The notes under the pieces were generated by a model. The model was not told the origin of the DNA. It was given only the letters and a program-made list of their open reading frames with translations, and did no database searches. Shown in pieces: positions 1-11,879 of a DNA stretch of 64,000 nt. The stretch is from contig NC_092523.1 of NCBI RefSeq assembly GCF_037038585.1, positions 49,679,501 through 49,743,500 on the forward strand. The letters run 5' to 3'. This DNA is from Patagioenas fasciata (taxonomy: Eukaryota; Chordata; Aves; Columbiformes; Columbidae). Numbering within the stretch: the stretch's first letter is position 1; each line of letters opens with the position of its first letter. Both the position numbers and the translations under genes were made by a program.

Positions 1-463
1 TTGAACTTGAGGAAACACGCGTCTGAGCAAAACTCCCAAACGCTTCCAGGAAAGACACACGCTCTCCCACAACCACACAAGTGTTTGCCCTCAGCTATAG
101 ATCAGGGACAAGCTTGTGAAGAGATGCCCTGCTATTCTTTCGCCTTATGGCATCACGTGTTTCGTTCCTCTTGGAGATCGATTGTTAAACGTCTTTCCTC
201 GGGCGACTGTGAAGCATTTGCTAGCGGAGGAGAAGTAGCACGGAGCAGCATTCAGTACTGCCTACGAGTGTCTTTGCTACCCTACTAGCGGAGCTCCAAG
301 AACAGGCACACATCTTCAGGTACCTTCCAAATGTGGATTCCCCTGCAGCCCCGTAGGCGGGCGTGCAGTACGCCAACCATCAACGGACGTTTTTCCCCTC
401 AAGCCTGTCAGGACGTTGCTCGTCCGTCTTTCCCTCAATAGATGGGAGTAGGCGCGCTTGCGG

Positions 464-480
464 ATGTGTGCGTGTGTGTG
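464..480. repeat. Alternating purine-pyrimidine (GT)n tract, first of three per unit
   Basis: Seventeen bases alternate strictly between purine and pyrimidine, mostly TG with one CG step. Such tracts can adopt Z-DNA under negative supercoiling (established). That this one does so is inference. The tract recurs at u464-480 in every unit. Confidence 0.8.
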
Positions 481-534
481 GCCACGCGTTTGCTTAGGCA
501 TCAGAGTGTGAAAAGGTAGGTGCTTTTCTCTAGC

Positions 535-552
535 TGCGTGTGCGTGCACGTG
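535..552. repeat. Alternating purine-pyrimidine tract, second of three per unit; site of the array's only indel
   Basis: Eighteen bases alternate strictly and end in the palindromic CACGTG. In six later units a TGG is inserted after u543, which interrupts the alternation. The tract lies just upstream of a GTGCTGGGTGCAC block at u553-565, which probably supplied the inserted bases. Confidence 0.8.
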
Positions 553-614
553 GTGCTGGGTGCACATCCCTGGGTGCTCGTGGAAAGGTTTCTGCATGGT
601 TTTCGCTGAGGAAT

Positions 615-630
615 CGTGTGTGTGCACATG
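615..630. repeat. Alternating purine-pyrimidine tract, third of three per unit
   Basis: Sixteen strictly alternating bases contain the palindrome TGTGCACA. With the tracts at u464 and u535 this makes a roughly 170-bp GT-rich zone per unit, present in every complete copy. Confidence 0.75.
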
Positions 631-742
631 GACAAAGAGAAGGCGCAGCAACCAGGTTCCAGCGCCGAAGAAGGCAAAAGGCAAGGTTTCCGGCGCTATC
701 TCCTTCTCTCCGCAGACCTAGTCGCGCAAAGCAAGCCGCTAA

Positions 743-755
743 GCCGGCGACCGGC
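743..755. other. Short GC-rich hairpin within the unit
   Basis: GCCGG and CCGGC flank a three-base CGA loop, giving a 5-bp perfect stem. It is conserved in all copies except unit 14, where u743 is A and the first pair is lost. Too short to call a terminator or RNA element. Recorded as structure only. Confidence 0.5.
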
Positions 756-1319
756 AAGAGAGCTACAACGAAGCATGTCGAACGGAGAAAATAGCAGCAG
801 CTCATCTGTTCACACCTTGTTTCTGCCATGTGCTTGAACGCCAAGACGTTCGCGCTTCTGTGAGATGAAAGACGTCCTTCTGCGTATGTAGTTGCTCACA
901 CCGGTGCACTTGTTAGTGTATCCATTCAGTCCTGGGCTGCGGGGCATTCAGAAGTGGCTCTGTGGAGACGTCTGCATAGAGGCAGCTGTCAGAACACGCA
1001 CACTCGATTGTTCACCAAAACATATGCAGACGCGTCCTTAGCCTGTAGATTTGGATGCACAGAGTTCCCTGTGTTCGCAAGAGACAAGGGAATCGCGTCT
1101 GTACGCACAGAAGCAATAGCGGACCGTTTCCCTCGGAGTGAACGCGAAGAGCCGTCTATGTACTCGCAGACACGGGAACGTGCCTCAATGCGGTCACAGA
1201 GGCAGCAGCTTTTGCACAGATGCTCTGGTGATTCTGGCACTTTCCAGGCACACTCCTGAAAGCCGCGCACACTGCTGTTCACTCGCTAAACGACCTCTTG
1301 GGAAACACGTCTCCGGTCG

Positions 1320-1694
1320 ATGGACCGCTCAGATTGCTTCTCGTGTAACTGTGAACTGTGTCAGCGCAGGGAATCCGTCTCTGTTGAGCAGATGTCAATC
1401 CTGCCTCGCTTTTGCTTTGTTGCCTCTACCAAGATGATTTCCCGTTTCTCTCTTCACTGGAGCACGCAGACACAGCCAACGCACATCAAGTGTCAAGAGA
1501 CACGCTCTGCTGAGCTCAACGCTTGTGCAGATGCACATGTGCGACGAAGTCAACACACGTGCTTGTGGAGAGAAAGAAAGGGACTCCCAGGCGTGTGGAG
1601 CGACGGGGAGAAAGAGCGGGCGCTGAGGAACACAGTTTCAAACAGACTGTCTCCACACAAACAGGCACCTGTCTGCAGGTATCCTAGATCTTGA
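1320..1694 (+). other. Longest ATG-started open frame of the unit (124 codons), probably not a gene
   Basis: This is the only frame of about 100 codons or more that begins with a true ATG. The translation has a Cys-rich start and is otherwise Ser/Arg/Gln-rich. I see no domain, signal peptide or membrane segment. In units 8, 16, 19, 21 and 23, u1322 is A, which changes the ATG to ATA and removes the start. Variation falls on it as it does on the rest of the unit. I list it so the reader knows it was considered. A transcribed micro-protein is not excluded. Confidence 0.15.
1667..1680. other. Short hairpin near the chosen unit junction
   Basis: ACCTG and CAGGT flank a TCTG loop and include a PstI-type CTGCAG. 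It lies 17 bases before the arbitrary unit boundary and is seen in every complete unit. No function can be assigned. Confidence 0.45.
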
Positions 1695-1697
1695 TTC

Positions 1698-3394
1698 TTG
1701 AACTTGAGGAAACACGCGTCTGAGCAAAACTCCCAAACGCTTCCAGGAAAGACACACGCTCTCCCACAACCACACAAGTGTTTGCCCTCAGCTATAGATC
1801 AGGGACAAGCTTGTGAAGAGATGCCCTGCTATTCTTTCGCCTTATGGCATCACGTGTTTCGTTCCTCTTGGAGATCGATTGTTAAACGTCTTTCCTCGGG
1901 CGACTGTGAAGCATTTGCTAGCGGAGGAGAAGTAGCACGGAGCAGCATTCAGTACTGCCTACGAGTGTCTTTGCTACCCTACTAGCGGAGCTCCAAGAAC
2001 AGGCACACGTCTTCAGGTACCTTCCAAATGTGGATTCCCCTGCAGCCCCGTAGGCGGGCGTGCAGTACGCCAACCATCAACGGACGTTTTTCCCCTCAAG
2101 CCTGTCAGGACGTTGCTCGTCCGTCTTTCCCTCAATAGATGGGAGTAGGCGCGCTTGCGGATGTGTGCGTGTGTGTGGCCACGCGTTTGCTTAGGCATCA
2201 GAGTGTGAAAAGGTAGGTGCTTTTCTCTAGCTGCGTGTGCGTGCACGTGGTGCTGGGTGCACATCCCTGGGTGCTCGTGGAAAGGTTTCTGCATGGTTTT
2301 CGCTGAGGAATCGTGTGTGTGCACATGGACAAAGAGAAGGCGCAGCAACCAGGTTCCAGCGCCGAAGAAGGCAAAAGGCAAGGTTTCCGGCGCTATCTCC
2401 TTCTCTCCGCAGACCTAGTCGCGCAAAGCAAGCCGCTAAGCCGGCGACCGGCAAGAGAGCTACAACGAAGCATGTCGAACGGAGAAAATAGCAGCAGCTC
2501 ATCTGTTCACACCTTGTTTCTGCCATGTGCTTGAACGCCAAGACGTTCGCGCTTCTGTGAGATGAAAGACGTCCTTCTGCGTATGTAGTTGCTCACACCG
2601 GTGCACTTGTTAGTGTATCCATTCAGTCCTGGGCTGCGGGGCATTCAGAAGTGGCTCTGTGGAGACGTCTGCATAGAGGCAGCTGTCAGAACACGCACAC
2701 TCGATTGTTCACCAAAACATATGCAGACGCGTCCTTAGCCTGTAGATTTGGATGCACAGAGTTCCCTGTGTTCGCAAGAGACAAGGGAATCGCGTCTGTA
2801 CGCACAGAAGCAATAGCGGACCGTTTCCCTCGGAGTGAACGCGAAGAGCCGTCTATGTACTCGCAGACACGGGAACGTGCCTCAATGCGGTCACAGAGGC
2901 AGCAGCTTTTGCACAGATGCTCTGGTGATTCTGGCACTTTCCAGGCACACTCCTGAAAGCCGCGCACACTGCTGTTCACTCGCTAAACGACCTCTTGGGA
3001 AACACGTCTCCGGTCGATGGACCGCTCAGATTGCTTCTCGTGTAACTGTGAACTGTGTCAGCGCAGGGAATCCGTCTCTGTTGAGCAGATGTCAATCCTG
3101 CCTCGCTTTTGCTTTGTTGCCTCTACCAAGATGATTTCCCGTTTCTCTCTTCACTGGAGCACGCAGACACAGCCAACGCACATCAAGTGTCAAGAGACAC
3201 GCTCTGCTGAGCTCAACGCTTGTGCAGATGCACATGTGCGACGAAGTCAACACACGTGCTTGTGGAGAGAAAGAAAGGGACTCCCAGGCGTGTGGAGCGA
3301 CGGGGAGAAAGAGCGGGCGCTGAGGAACACAGTTTCAAACAGACTGTCTCCACACAAACAGGCACCTGTCTGCAGGTATCCTAGATCTTGATTC
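1698..3394. repeat. Satellite unit 2, subtype A0
   Basis: Matches unit 1 at every marker checked except u312, which is G as in the ordinary A copies. It forms the second member of the A0-A0 pair that recurs as units 4-5. Confidence 0.97.
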
Positions 3395-5091
3395 TTGAAC
3401 TTGAGGAAACACGCGTCTGAGCAAAACTCCCAAACGCTTCCAGGAAAGACACACGCTCTTCCACAAGCACACAAGTGTTTGCCCTCAGCTATAGATCAGG
3501 GACAAGCTTGTGAAGAGATGCCCTGCTATTCTTTCGCCTTATGGCATCATGTGTTTCGTTCCTCTTGGAGATCGATTGTTAAACGTCTTTCCTAGGGCGA
3601 CTGTGAAGCATTTGCCAGCGGAGGAGAAGTAGCACGGAGCAGCATTCAGTACTGCCTACGAGTGTCTTTGCTACCCTACTAGCGGAGCTCCAAGAACAGG
3701 CACACATCTTCAGGTACCTTCCAAATGTGGATTCCCCTGCAGCCCCGTAGGCGGGCGTGCAGTACGCCAACCATCAACGGACGTTTTTCCCCTCAAGCCT
3801 GTCAGGACGTTGCTCGTCCGTCTTTCCCTCAATAGATGGGAGTAGGCGCGCTTGCGGATGTGTGCGTGTGTGTGGCCACGCGTTTGCTTAGGCATCAGTG
3901 TGTGAAAAGGTAGGTGCTTTTCTCTAGCTGCGTGTGCGTGCACGTGGTGCTGGGTGCACATCCCTGGGTGCTCGTGGAAAGGTTTCTGCATGGTTTTCGC
4001 TGAGGAATCGTGTGTGTGCACATGGACAAAGAGAAGGCGCAGCAACCAGGTTCCAGCGCCGAAGAAGGCAAAAGGCAAGGTTTCCGGCGCTATCTCCTTC
4101 TCTCCGCAGACCTAGTCGCGCAAAGCAAGCCGCTAAGCCGGCGACCGGCAAGAGAGCTACAACGAAGCATGCCGAACGGAGAAAATAGCAGCAGCTCATC
4201 TGTTCACACCTTGTTTCTGCCATGTGCTTGAACGCCAAGACGTTCGCGCTTCTGTGAGATGAAAGACGTCCTTCTGCGTATGTGGTTGCTCACACCGGCG
4301 CACTTGTTAGTGTATCCATTCAGTCCTGGGCTGCGGGGCATTCAGAAGTGGCTCTGTGGAGACGTCTGCATAGAGGCAGCTGTCAGAACACGCACACTCG
4401 ATTGTTCACCAAAACATATGCAGACGCGTCCTTAGCCTGTAGATTTGGATGCACAGAGTTCCCTGTGTTCGCAAGAGACAAGGGAATCGCGTCTGTACGC
4501 ACAGAAGCAATAGCGGACCGTTTCCCTCGGAGTGAACGCGAAGAGCCGTCTATGTACTCGCAGACACGGGAACGTGCCTCAATGCGGTCACAGAGGCAGC
4601 AGCTTTTGCACAGATGCTCTGGTGATTCTGGCACTTTCCAGGCACACTCCTGAAAGTCGCGCACACTGCTGTTCACTCGCTAAACGACCTCTTGGGAAAC
4701 ACGTCTCCGGTCGATGGACCGCTCAGATTGCTTCTCGTGTAACTGTGAACTGTGTCAGCGCAGGGAATCCGTCTCTGTTGAGCAGGTGTCAATCCTGCCT
4801 CGCTTTTGCTTTGTTGCCTCTACCAAGATGATTTCCCGTTTCTCTCTTCACTGGAGCACGCAGACACAGCCAACGCACATCAAGTGTCAAGAGACACGCT
4901 CTGCTGAGCTCAACGCTTGTGCAGATGCACATGTGCGACGAAGTCAACACACGTGCTTGTGGAGAGAAAGAAAGGGACTCCCAGGCGTGTGGAGCGACGG
5001 GGAGAAAGAGCGGGCGCTGAGGAACACAGTTTCAAACAGACTGTCTCCACACAAACAGGCACCTGTCTGCAGGTATCCTAGATCTTGATTC
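3395..5091. repeat. Satellite unit 3, type C with private changes
   Basis: Carries u505 T, u654 A, u778 C, u884 G, u890 G and u1263 T, so it belongs with the C copies that dominate after 42426. Private bases are u66 T (3460), u905 C (4299) and u1392 G (4786). It is an isolated C copy between two A0 pairs. Confidence 0.95.
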
Positions 5092-6788
5092 TTGAACTTG
5101 AGGAAACACGCGTCTGAGCAAAACTCCCAAACGCTTCCAGGAAAGACACACGCTCTCCCACAACCACACAAGTGTTTGCCCTCAGCTATAGATCAGGGAC
5201 AAGCTTGTGAAGAGATGCCCTGCTATTCTTTCGCCTTATGGCATCACGTGTTTCGTTCCTCTTGGAGATCGATTGTTAAACGTCTTTCCTCGGGCGACTG
5301 TGAAGCATTTGCTAGCGGAGGAGAAGTAGCACGGAGCAGCATTCAGTACTGCCTACGAGTGTCTTTGCTACCCTACTAGCGGAGCTCCAAGAACAGGCAC
5401 ACATCTTCAGGTACCTTCCAAATGTGGATTCCCCTGCAGCCCCGTAGGCGGGCGTGCAGTACGCCAACCATCAACGGACGTTTTTCCCCTCAAGCCTGTC
5501 AGGACGTTGCTCGTCCGTCTTTCCCTCAATAGATGGGAGTAGGCGCGCTTGCGGATGTGTGCGTGTGTGTGGCCACGCGTTTGCTTAGGCATCAGAGTGT
5601 GAAAAGGTAGGTGCTTTTCTCTAGCTGCGTGTGCGTGCACGTGGTGCTGGGTGCACATCCCTGGGTGCTCGTGGAAAGGTTTCTGCATGGTTTTCGCTGA
5701 GGAATCGTGTGTGTGCACATGGACAAAGAGAAGGCGCAGCAACCAGGTTCCAGCGCCGAAGAAGGCAAAAGGCAAGGTTTCCGGCGCTATCTCCTTCTCT
5801 CCGCAGACCTAGTCGCGCAAAGCAAGCCGCTAAGCCGGCGACCGGCAAGAGAGCTACAACGAAGCATGTCGAACGGAGAAAATAGCAGCAGCTCATCTGT
5901 TCACACCTTGTTTCTGCCATGTGCTTGAACGCCAAGACGTTCGCGCTTCTGTGAGATGAAAGACGTCCTTCTGCGTATGTAGTTGCTCACACCGGTGCAC
6001 TTGTTAGTGTATCCATTCAGTCCTGGGCTGCGGGGCATTCAGAAGTGGCTCTGTGGAGACGTCTGCATAGAGGCAGCTGTCAGAACACGCACACTCGATT
6101 GTTCACCAAAACATATGCAGACGCGTCCTTAGCCTGTAGATTTGGATGCACAGAGTTCCCTGTGTTCGCAAGAGACAAGGGAATCGCGTCTGTACGCACA
6201 GAAGCAATAGCGGACCGTTTCCCTCGGAGTGAACGCGAAGAGCCGTCTATGTACTCGCAGACACGGGAACGTGCCTCAATGCGGTCACAGAGGCAGCAGC
6301 TTTTGCACAGATGCTCTGGTGATTCTGGCACTTTCCAGGCACACTCCTGAAAGCCGCGCACACTGCTGTTCACTCGCTAAACGACCTCTTGGGAAACACG
6401 TCTCCGGTCGATGGACCGCTCAGATTGCTTCTCGTGTAACTGTGAACTGTGTCAGCGCAGGGAATCCGTCTCTGTTGAGCAGATGTCAATCCTGCCTCGC
6501 TTTTGCTTTGTTGCCTCTACCAAGATGATTTCCCGTTTCTCTCTTCACTGGAGCACGCAGACACAGCCAACGCACATCAAGTGTCAAGAGACACGCTCTG
6601 CTGAGCTCAACGCTTGTGCAGATGCACATGTGCGACGAAGTCAACACACGTGCTTGTGGAGAGAAAGAAAGGGACTCCCAGGCGTGTGGAGCGACGGGGA
6701 GAAAGAGCGGGCGCTGAGGAACACAGTTTCAAACAGACTGTCTCCACACAAACAGGCACCTGTCTGCAGGTATCCTAGATCTTGATTC
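5092..6788. repeat. Satellite unit 4, subtype A0
   Basis: Repeats unit 1 at all markers inspected, including A at u312, at a distance of exactly three units. Confidence 0.97.
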
Positions 6789-8485
6789 TTGAACTTGAGG
6801 AAACACGCGTCTGAGCAAAACTCCCAAACGCTTCCAGGAAAGACACACGCTCTCCCACAACCACACAAGTGTTTGCCCTCAGCTATAGATCAGGGACAAG
6901 CTTGTGAAGAGATGCCCTGCTATTCTTTCGCCTTATGGCATCACGTGTTTCGTTCCTCTTGGAGATCGATTGTTAAACGTCTTTCCTCGGGCGACTGTGA
7001 AGCATTTGCTAGCGGAGGAGAAGTAGCACGGAGCAGCATTCAGTACTGCCTACGAGTGTCTTTGCTACCCTACTAGCGGAGCTCCAAGAACAGGCACACG
7101 TCTTCAGGTACCTTCCAAATGTGGATTCCCCTGCAGCCCCGTAGGCGGGCGTGCAGTACGCCAACCATCAACGGACGTTTTTCCCCTCAAGCCTGTCAGG
7201 ACGTTGCTCGTCCGTCTTTCCCTCAATAGATGGGAGTAGGCGCGCTTGCGGATGTGTGCGTGTGTGTGGCCACGCGTTTGCTTAGGCATCAGAGTGTGAA
7301 AAGGTAGGTGCTTTTCTCTAGCTGCGTGTGCGTGCACGTGGTGCTGGGTGCACATCCCTGGGTGCTCGTGGAAAGGTTTCTGCATGGTTTTCGCTGAGGA
7401 ATCGTGTGTGTGCACATGGACAAAGAGAAGGCGCAGCAACCAGGTTCCAGCGCCGAAGAAGGCAAAAGGCAAGGTTTCCGGCGCTATCTCCTTCTCTCCG
7501 CAGACCTAGTCGCGCAAAGCAAGCCGCTAAGCCGGCGACCGGCAAGAGAGCTACAACGAAGCATGTCGAACGGAGAAAATAGCAGCAGCTCATCTGTTCA
7601 CACCTTGTTTCTGCCATGTGCTTGAACGCCAAGACGTTCGCGCTTCTGTGAGATGAAAGACGTCCTTCTGCGTATGTAGTTGCTCACACCGGTGCACTTG
7701 TTAGTGTATCCATTCAGTCCTGGGCTGCGGGGCATTCAGAAGTGGCTCTGTGGAGACGTCTGCATAGAGGCAGCTGTCAGAACACGCACACTCGATTGTT
7801 CACCAAAACATATGCAGACGCGTCCTTAGCCTGTAGATTTGGATGCACAGAGTTCCCTGTGTTCGCAAGAGACAAGGGAATCGCGTCTGTACGCACAGAA
7901 GCAATAGCGGACCGTTTCCCTCGGAGTGAACGCGAAGAGCCGTCTATGTACTCGCAGACACGGGAACGTGCCTCAATGCGGTCACAGAGGCAGCAGCTTT
8001 TGCACAGATGCTCTGGTGATTCTGGCACTTTCCAGGCACACTCCTGAAAGCCGCGCACACTGCTGTTCACTCGCTAAACGACCTCTTGGGAAACACGTCT
8101 CCGGTCGATGGACCGCTCAGATTGCTTCTCGTGTAACTGTGAACTGTGTCAGCGCAGGGAATCCGTCTCTGTTGAGCAGATGTCAATCCTGCCTCGCTTT
8201 TGCTTTGTTGCCTCTACCAAGATGATTTCCCGTTTCTCTCTTCACTGGAGCACGCAGACACAGCCAACGCACATCAAGTGTCAAGAGACACGCTCTGCTG
8301 AGCTCAACGCTTGTGCAGATGCACATGTGCGACGAAGTCAACACACGTGCTTGTGGAGAGAAAGAAAGGGACTCCCAGGCGTGTGGAGCGACGGGGAGAA
8401 AGAGCGGGCGCTGAGGAACACAGTTTCAAACAGACTGTCTCCACACAAACAGGCACCTGTCTGCAGGTATCCTAGATCTTGATTC
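6789..8485. repeat. Satellite unit 5, subtype A0
   Basis: Repeats unit 2, including G at u312. It is the last A0 copy in the window: u156 C and u222 T are not seen again downstream. Confidence 0.97.
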
Positions 8486-10182
8486 TTGAACTTGAGGAAA
8501 CACGCGTCTGAGCAAAACTCCCAAACGCTTCCAGGAAAGACACACGCTCTCCCACAACCACACAAGTGTTTGCCCTCAGCTATAGATCAGGGACAAGCTT
8601 GTGAAGAGATGCCCTGCTATTCTTTCGCCTTATGGCATCATGTGTTTCGTTCCTCTTGGAGATCGATTGTTAAACGTCTTTCCTAGGGCGACTGTGAAGC
8701 ATTTGCCAGCGGAGGAGAAGTAGCACGGAGCAGCATTCAGTACTGCCTACGAGTGTCTTTGCTACCCTACTAGCGGAGCTCCAAGAACAGGCACACATCT
8801 TCAGGTACCTTCCAAATGTGGATTCCCCTGCAGCCCCGTAGGCGGGCGTGCAGTACGCCAACCATCAACGGACGTTTTTCCCCTCAAGCCTGTCAGGACG
8901 TTGCTCGTCCGTCTTTCCCTCAATAGATGGGAGTAGGCGCGCTTGCGGATGTGTGCGTGTGTGTGGCCACGCGTTTGCTTAGGCATCAGTGTGTGAAAAG
9001 GTAGGTGCTTTTCTCTAGCTGCGTGTGCGTGCACGTGGTGCTGGGTGCACATCCCTGGGTGCTCGAAGAAAGGTTTCTGCATGGTTTTCGCTGAGGAATC
9101 GTGTGTGTGCACATGGACAAAGAGAAGGCGCAGCAACCGGGTTCCAGCGCCGAAGAAGGCAAAAGGCAAGGTTTCCGGCGCTATCTCCTTCTCTCCGCAG
9201 ACCTAGTCGCGCAAAGCAAGCCGCTAAGCCGGCGACCGGCAAGAGAGCTACAACGAAGCATGCCGAACGGAGAAAATAGCAGCAGCTCATCTGTTCACAC
9301 CTTGTTTCTGCCATGTGCTTGAACGCCAAGACGTTCGCGCTTCTGTGAGATGAAAGACGTCCTTCTGCATATGTGGTTGCTCACACCGGTGCACTTGTTA
9401 GTGTATCCCTTCAGTCCTGGGCTGCGGGGCATTCAGAAGTGGCTCTGTGGAGACGTCTGCATAGAGGCAGCTGTCAGAACACGCACACTCGATTGTTCAC
9501 CAAAACATATGCAGACGCGTCCTTAGCCTGTAGATTTGGATGCACAGAGTTCCCTGTGTTCGCAAGAGACAAGGGAATCGCGTCTGTACGCACAGAAGCA
9601 ATAGCGGACCGTTTCCCTCGGAGTGAAAGCGAAGAGCCGTCTATGTACTCGCAGACACGGGAACGTGCCTCAATGCGGTCACAGAGGCAGCAGCTTTTGC
9701 ACAGATGCTCTGGTGATTCTGGCACTTTCCAGGCACACTCCTGAAAGTCGCGCACACTGCTGTTCACTCGCTAAACGACCTCTTGGGAAACACGTCTCCG
9801 GTCGATGGACCGCTCAGATTGCTTCTCGTGTAACTGTGAACTGTGTCAGCGCAGGGAATCCGTCTCTGTTGAGCAGATGTCAATCCTGCCTCGCTTTTGC
9901 TTTGTTGCCTCTACCAAGATGATTTCCCGTTTCTCTCTTCACTGGAGCACGCAGACACAGCCAACGCACATCAAGTGTCAAGAGACACGCTCTGCTGAGC
10001 TCAACGCTTGTGCAGATGCACATGTGCGACGAAGTCAACACACGTGCTTGTGGAGAGAAAGAAAGGGACTCCCAGGCGTGTGGAGCGACGGGGAGAAAGA
10101 GCGGGCGCTGAGGAACACAGTTTCAAACAGACTGTCTCCACACAAACAGGCACCTGTCTGCAGGTATCCTAGATCTTGATTC
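8486..10182. repeat. Satellite unit 6, type B
   Basis: First copy with the B set: u581-582 AA, u654 G, u884 A, u890 G, u924 C and u1143 A. Unlike the other B copies it keeps T at u1263. It has C at u73 and an ATG (u1322 G) at the start of the 124-codon frame. Confidence 0.96.
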
Positions 10183-11879
10183 TTGAACTTGAGGAAACAC
10201 GCGTCTGAGCAAAACTCCCAAACGCTTCCAGGAAAGACACACGCTCTCCCACAAGCACACAAGTGTTTGCCCTCAGCTATAGATCAGGGACAAGCTTGTG
10301 AAGAGATGCCCTGCTATTCTTTCGCCTTATGCCATCATGTGTTTCGTTCCTCTTGGAGATCGATTGTTAAACGTCTTTCCTAGGGCGACTGTGAAGCATT
10401 TGCCAGCGGAGGAGAAGTAGCACGGAGCAGCATTCAGTACTGCCTACGAGTGTCTTTGCTACCCTACTAGCGGAGCTCCAAGAACAGGCACACGTCTTCA
10501 GGTACCTTCCAAATGTGGATTCCCCTGCAGCCCCGTAGGCGGGCGTGCAGTACGCCAACCATCAACGGACGTTTTTCCCCTCAAGCCTGTCAGGACGTTG
10601 CTCGTCCGTCTTTCCCTCAATAGATGGGAGTAGGCGCGCTTGCGGATGTGTGCGTGTGTGTGGCCACGCGTTTGCTTAGGCATCAGAGTGTGAAAAGGTA
10701 GGTGCTTTTCTCTAGCTGCGTGTGCGTGCACGTGGTGCTGGGTGCACATCCCTGGGTGCTCGTGGAAAGGTTTCTGCATGGTTTTCGCTGAGGAATCGTG
10801 TGTGTGCACATGGACAAAGAGAAGGCGCAGCAACCAGGTTCCAGCGCCGAAGAAGGCAAAAGGCAAGGTTTCCGGCGCTATCTCCTTCTCTCCGCAGACC
10901 TAGTCGCGCAAAGCAAGCCGCTAAGCCGGCGACCGGCAAGAGAGCTACAACGAAGCATGTCGAACGGAGAAAATAGCAGCAGCTCATCTGTTCACACCTT
11001 GTTTCTGCCATGTGCTTGAACGCCAAGACGTTCGCGCTTCTGTGAGATGAAAGACGTCCTTCTGCGTATGTAGTTGCTCACACCGGTGCACTTGTTAGTG
11101 TATCCATTCAGTCCTGGGCTGCGGGGCATTCAGAAGTGGCTCTGTGGAGACGTCTGCATAGAGGCAGCTGTCAGAACACGCACACTCGATTGTTCACCAA
11201 AACATATGCAGACGCGTCCTTAGCCTGTAGATTTGGATGCACAGAGTTCCCTGTGTTCGCAAGAGACAAGGGAATCGCGTCTGTACGCACAGAAGCAATA
11301 GCGGACCGTTTCCCTCGGAGTGAACGCGAAGAGCCGTCTATGTACTCGCAGACACGGGAACGTGCCTCAATGCGGTCACAGAGGCAGCAGCTTTTGCACA
11401 GATGCTCTGGTGATTCTGGCACTTTCCAGGCACACTCCTGAAAGCCGCGCACACTGCTGTTCACTCGCTAAACGACCTCTTGGGAAACACGTCTCCGGTC
11501 GATGGACCGCTCAGATTGCTTCTCGTGTAACTGTGAACTGTGTCAGCGCAGGGAATCCGTCTCTGTTGAGCAGATGTCAATCCTGCCTCGCTTTTGCTTT
11601 GTTGCCTCTACCAAGATGATTTCCCGTTTCTCTCTTCACTGGAGCACGCAGACACAGCCAACGCACATCAAGTGTCAAGAGACACGCTCTGCTGAGCTCA
11701 ACGCTTGTGCAGATGCACATGTGCGACGAAGTCAACACACGTGCTTGTGGAGAGAAAGAAAGGGACTCCCAGGCGTGTGGAGCGACGGGGAGAAAGAGCG
11801 GGCGCTGAGGAACACAGTTTCAAACAGACTGTCTCCACACAAACAGGCACCTGTCTGCAGGTATCCTAGATCTTGATTC
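10183..11879. repeat. Satellite unit 7, type A
   Basis: A markers throughout, with u73 G, u150 C and u200 A, so the 95-codon frame of A0 copies is closed by TAG at u199-201. Confidence 0.96.

Larger units (their letters stand above)
1..1697. repeat. Satellite unit 1, subtype A0 (reference copy)
   Basis: Used as the numbering reference. It has the A0 markers u73 C, u156 C, u200 C and u222 T, the A markers u505 A, u778 T and u890 A, and A at u312. The only sub-elements I can point to are GT-rich alternating tracts, two short hairpins and a degenerate internal motif, each listed separately. No gene is seen in it. Confidence 0.97.

Noticed and set aside
464..480. Telomeric repeat from the GTGTG-rich run
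   Set aside because: It is a short GT alternation without the TTTAGGG/TTAGGG pattern and is internal to every unit.
316..684. His-rich minus-strand 122-codon frame open in every unit (123 with the TGG)
   Set aside because: It would begin at TTG. The His/Thr-rich stretch is the complement of GT-rich repeats. The insertion keeping frame is expected for any 3-bp change and is not evidence of selection.
743..755. Transcription terminator from the GC hairpin
   Set aside because: The stem is only 5 bp, no T-run follows, and rho-independent terminators are bacterial.
4282..4653. A longer 123-codon frame in copies with u890 G, suggesting a functional variant
   Set aside because: It only reflects a TAG to TGG change at u889-891 that opens a GTG-started frame. 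The frame is closed in 15 of the 38 copies (the A, A0 and some mosaic units).
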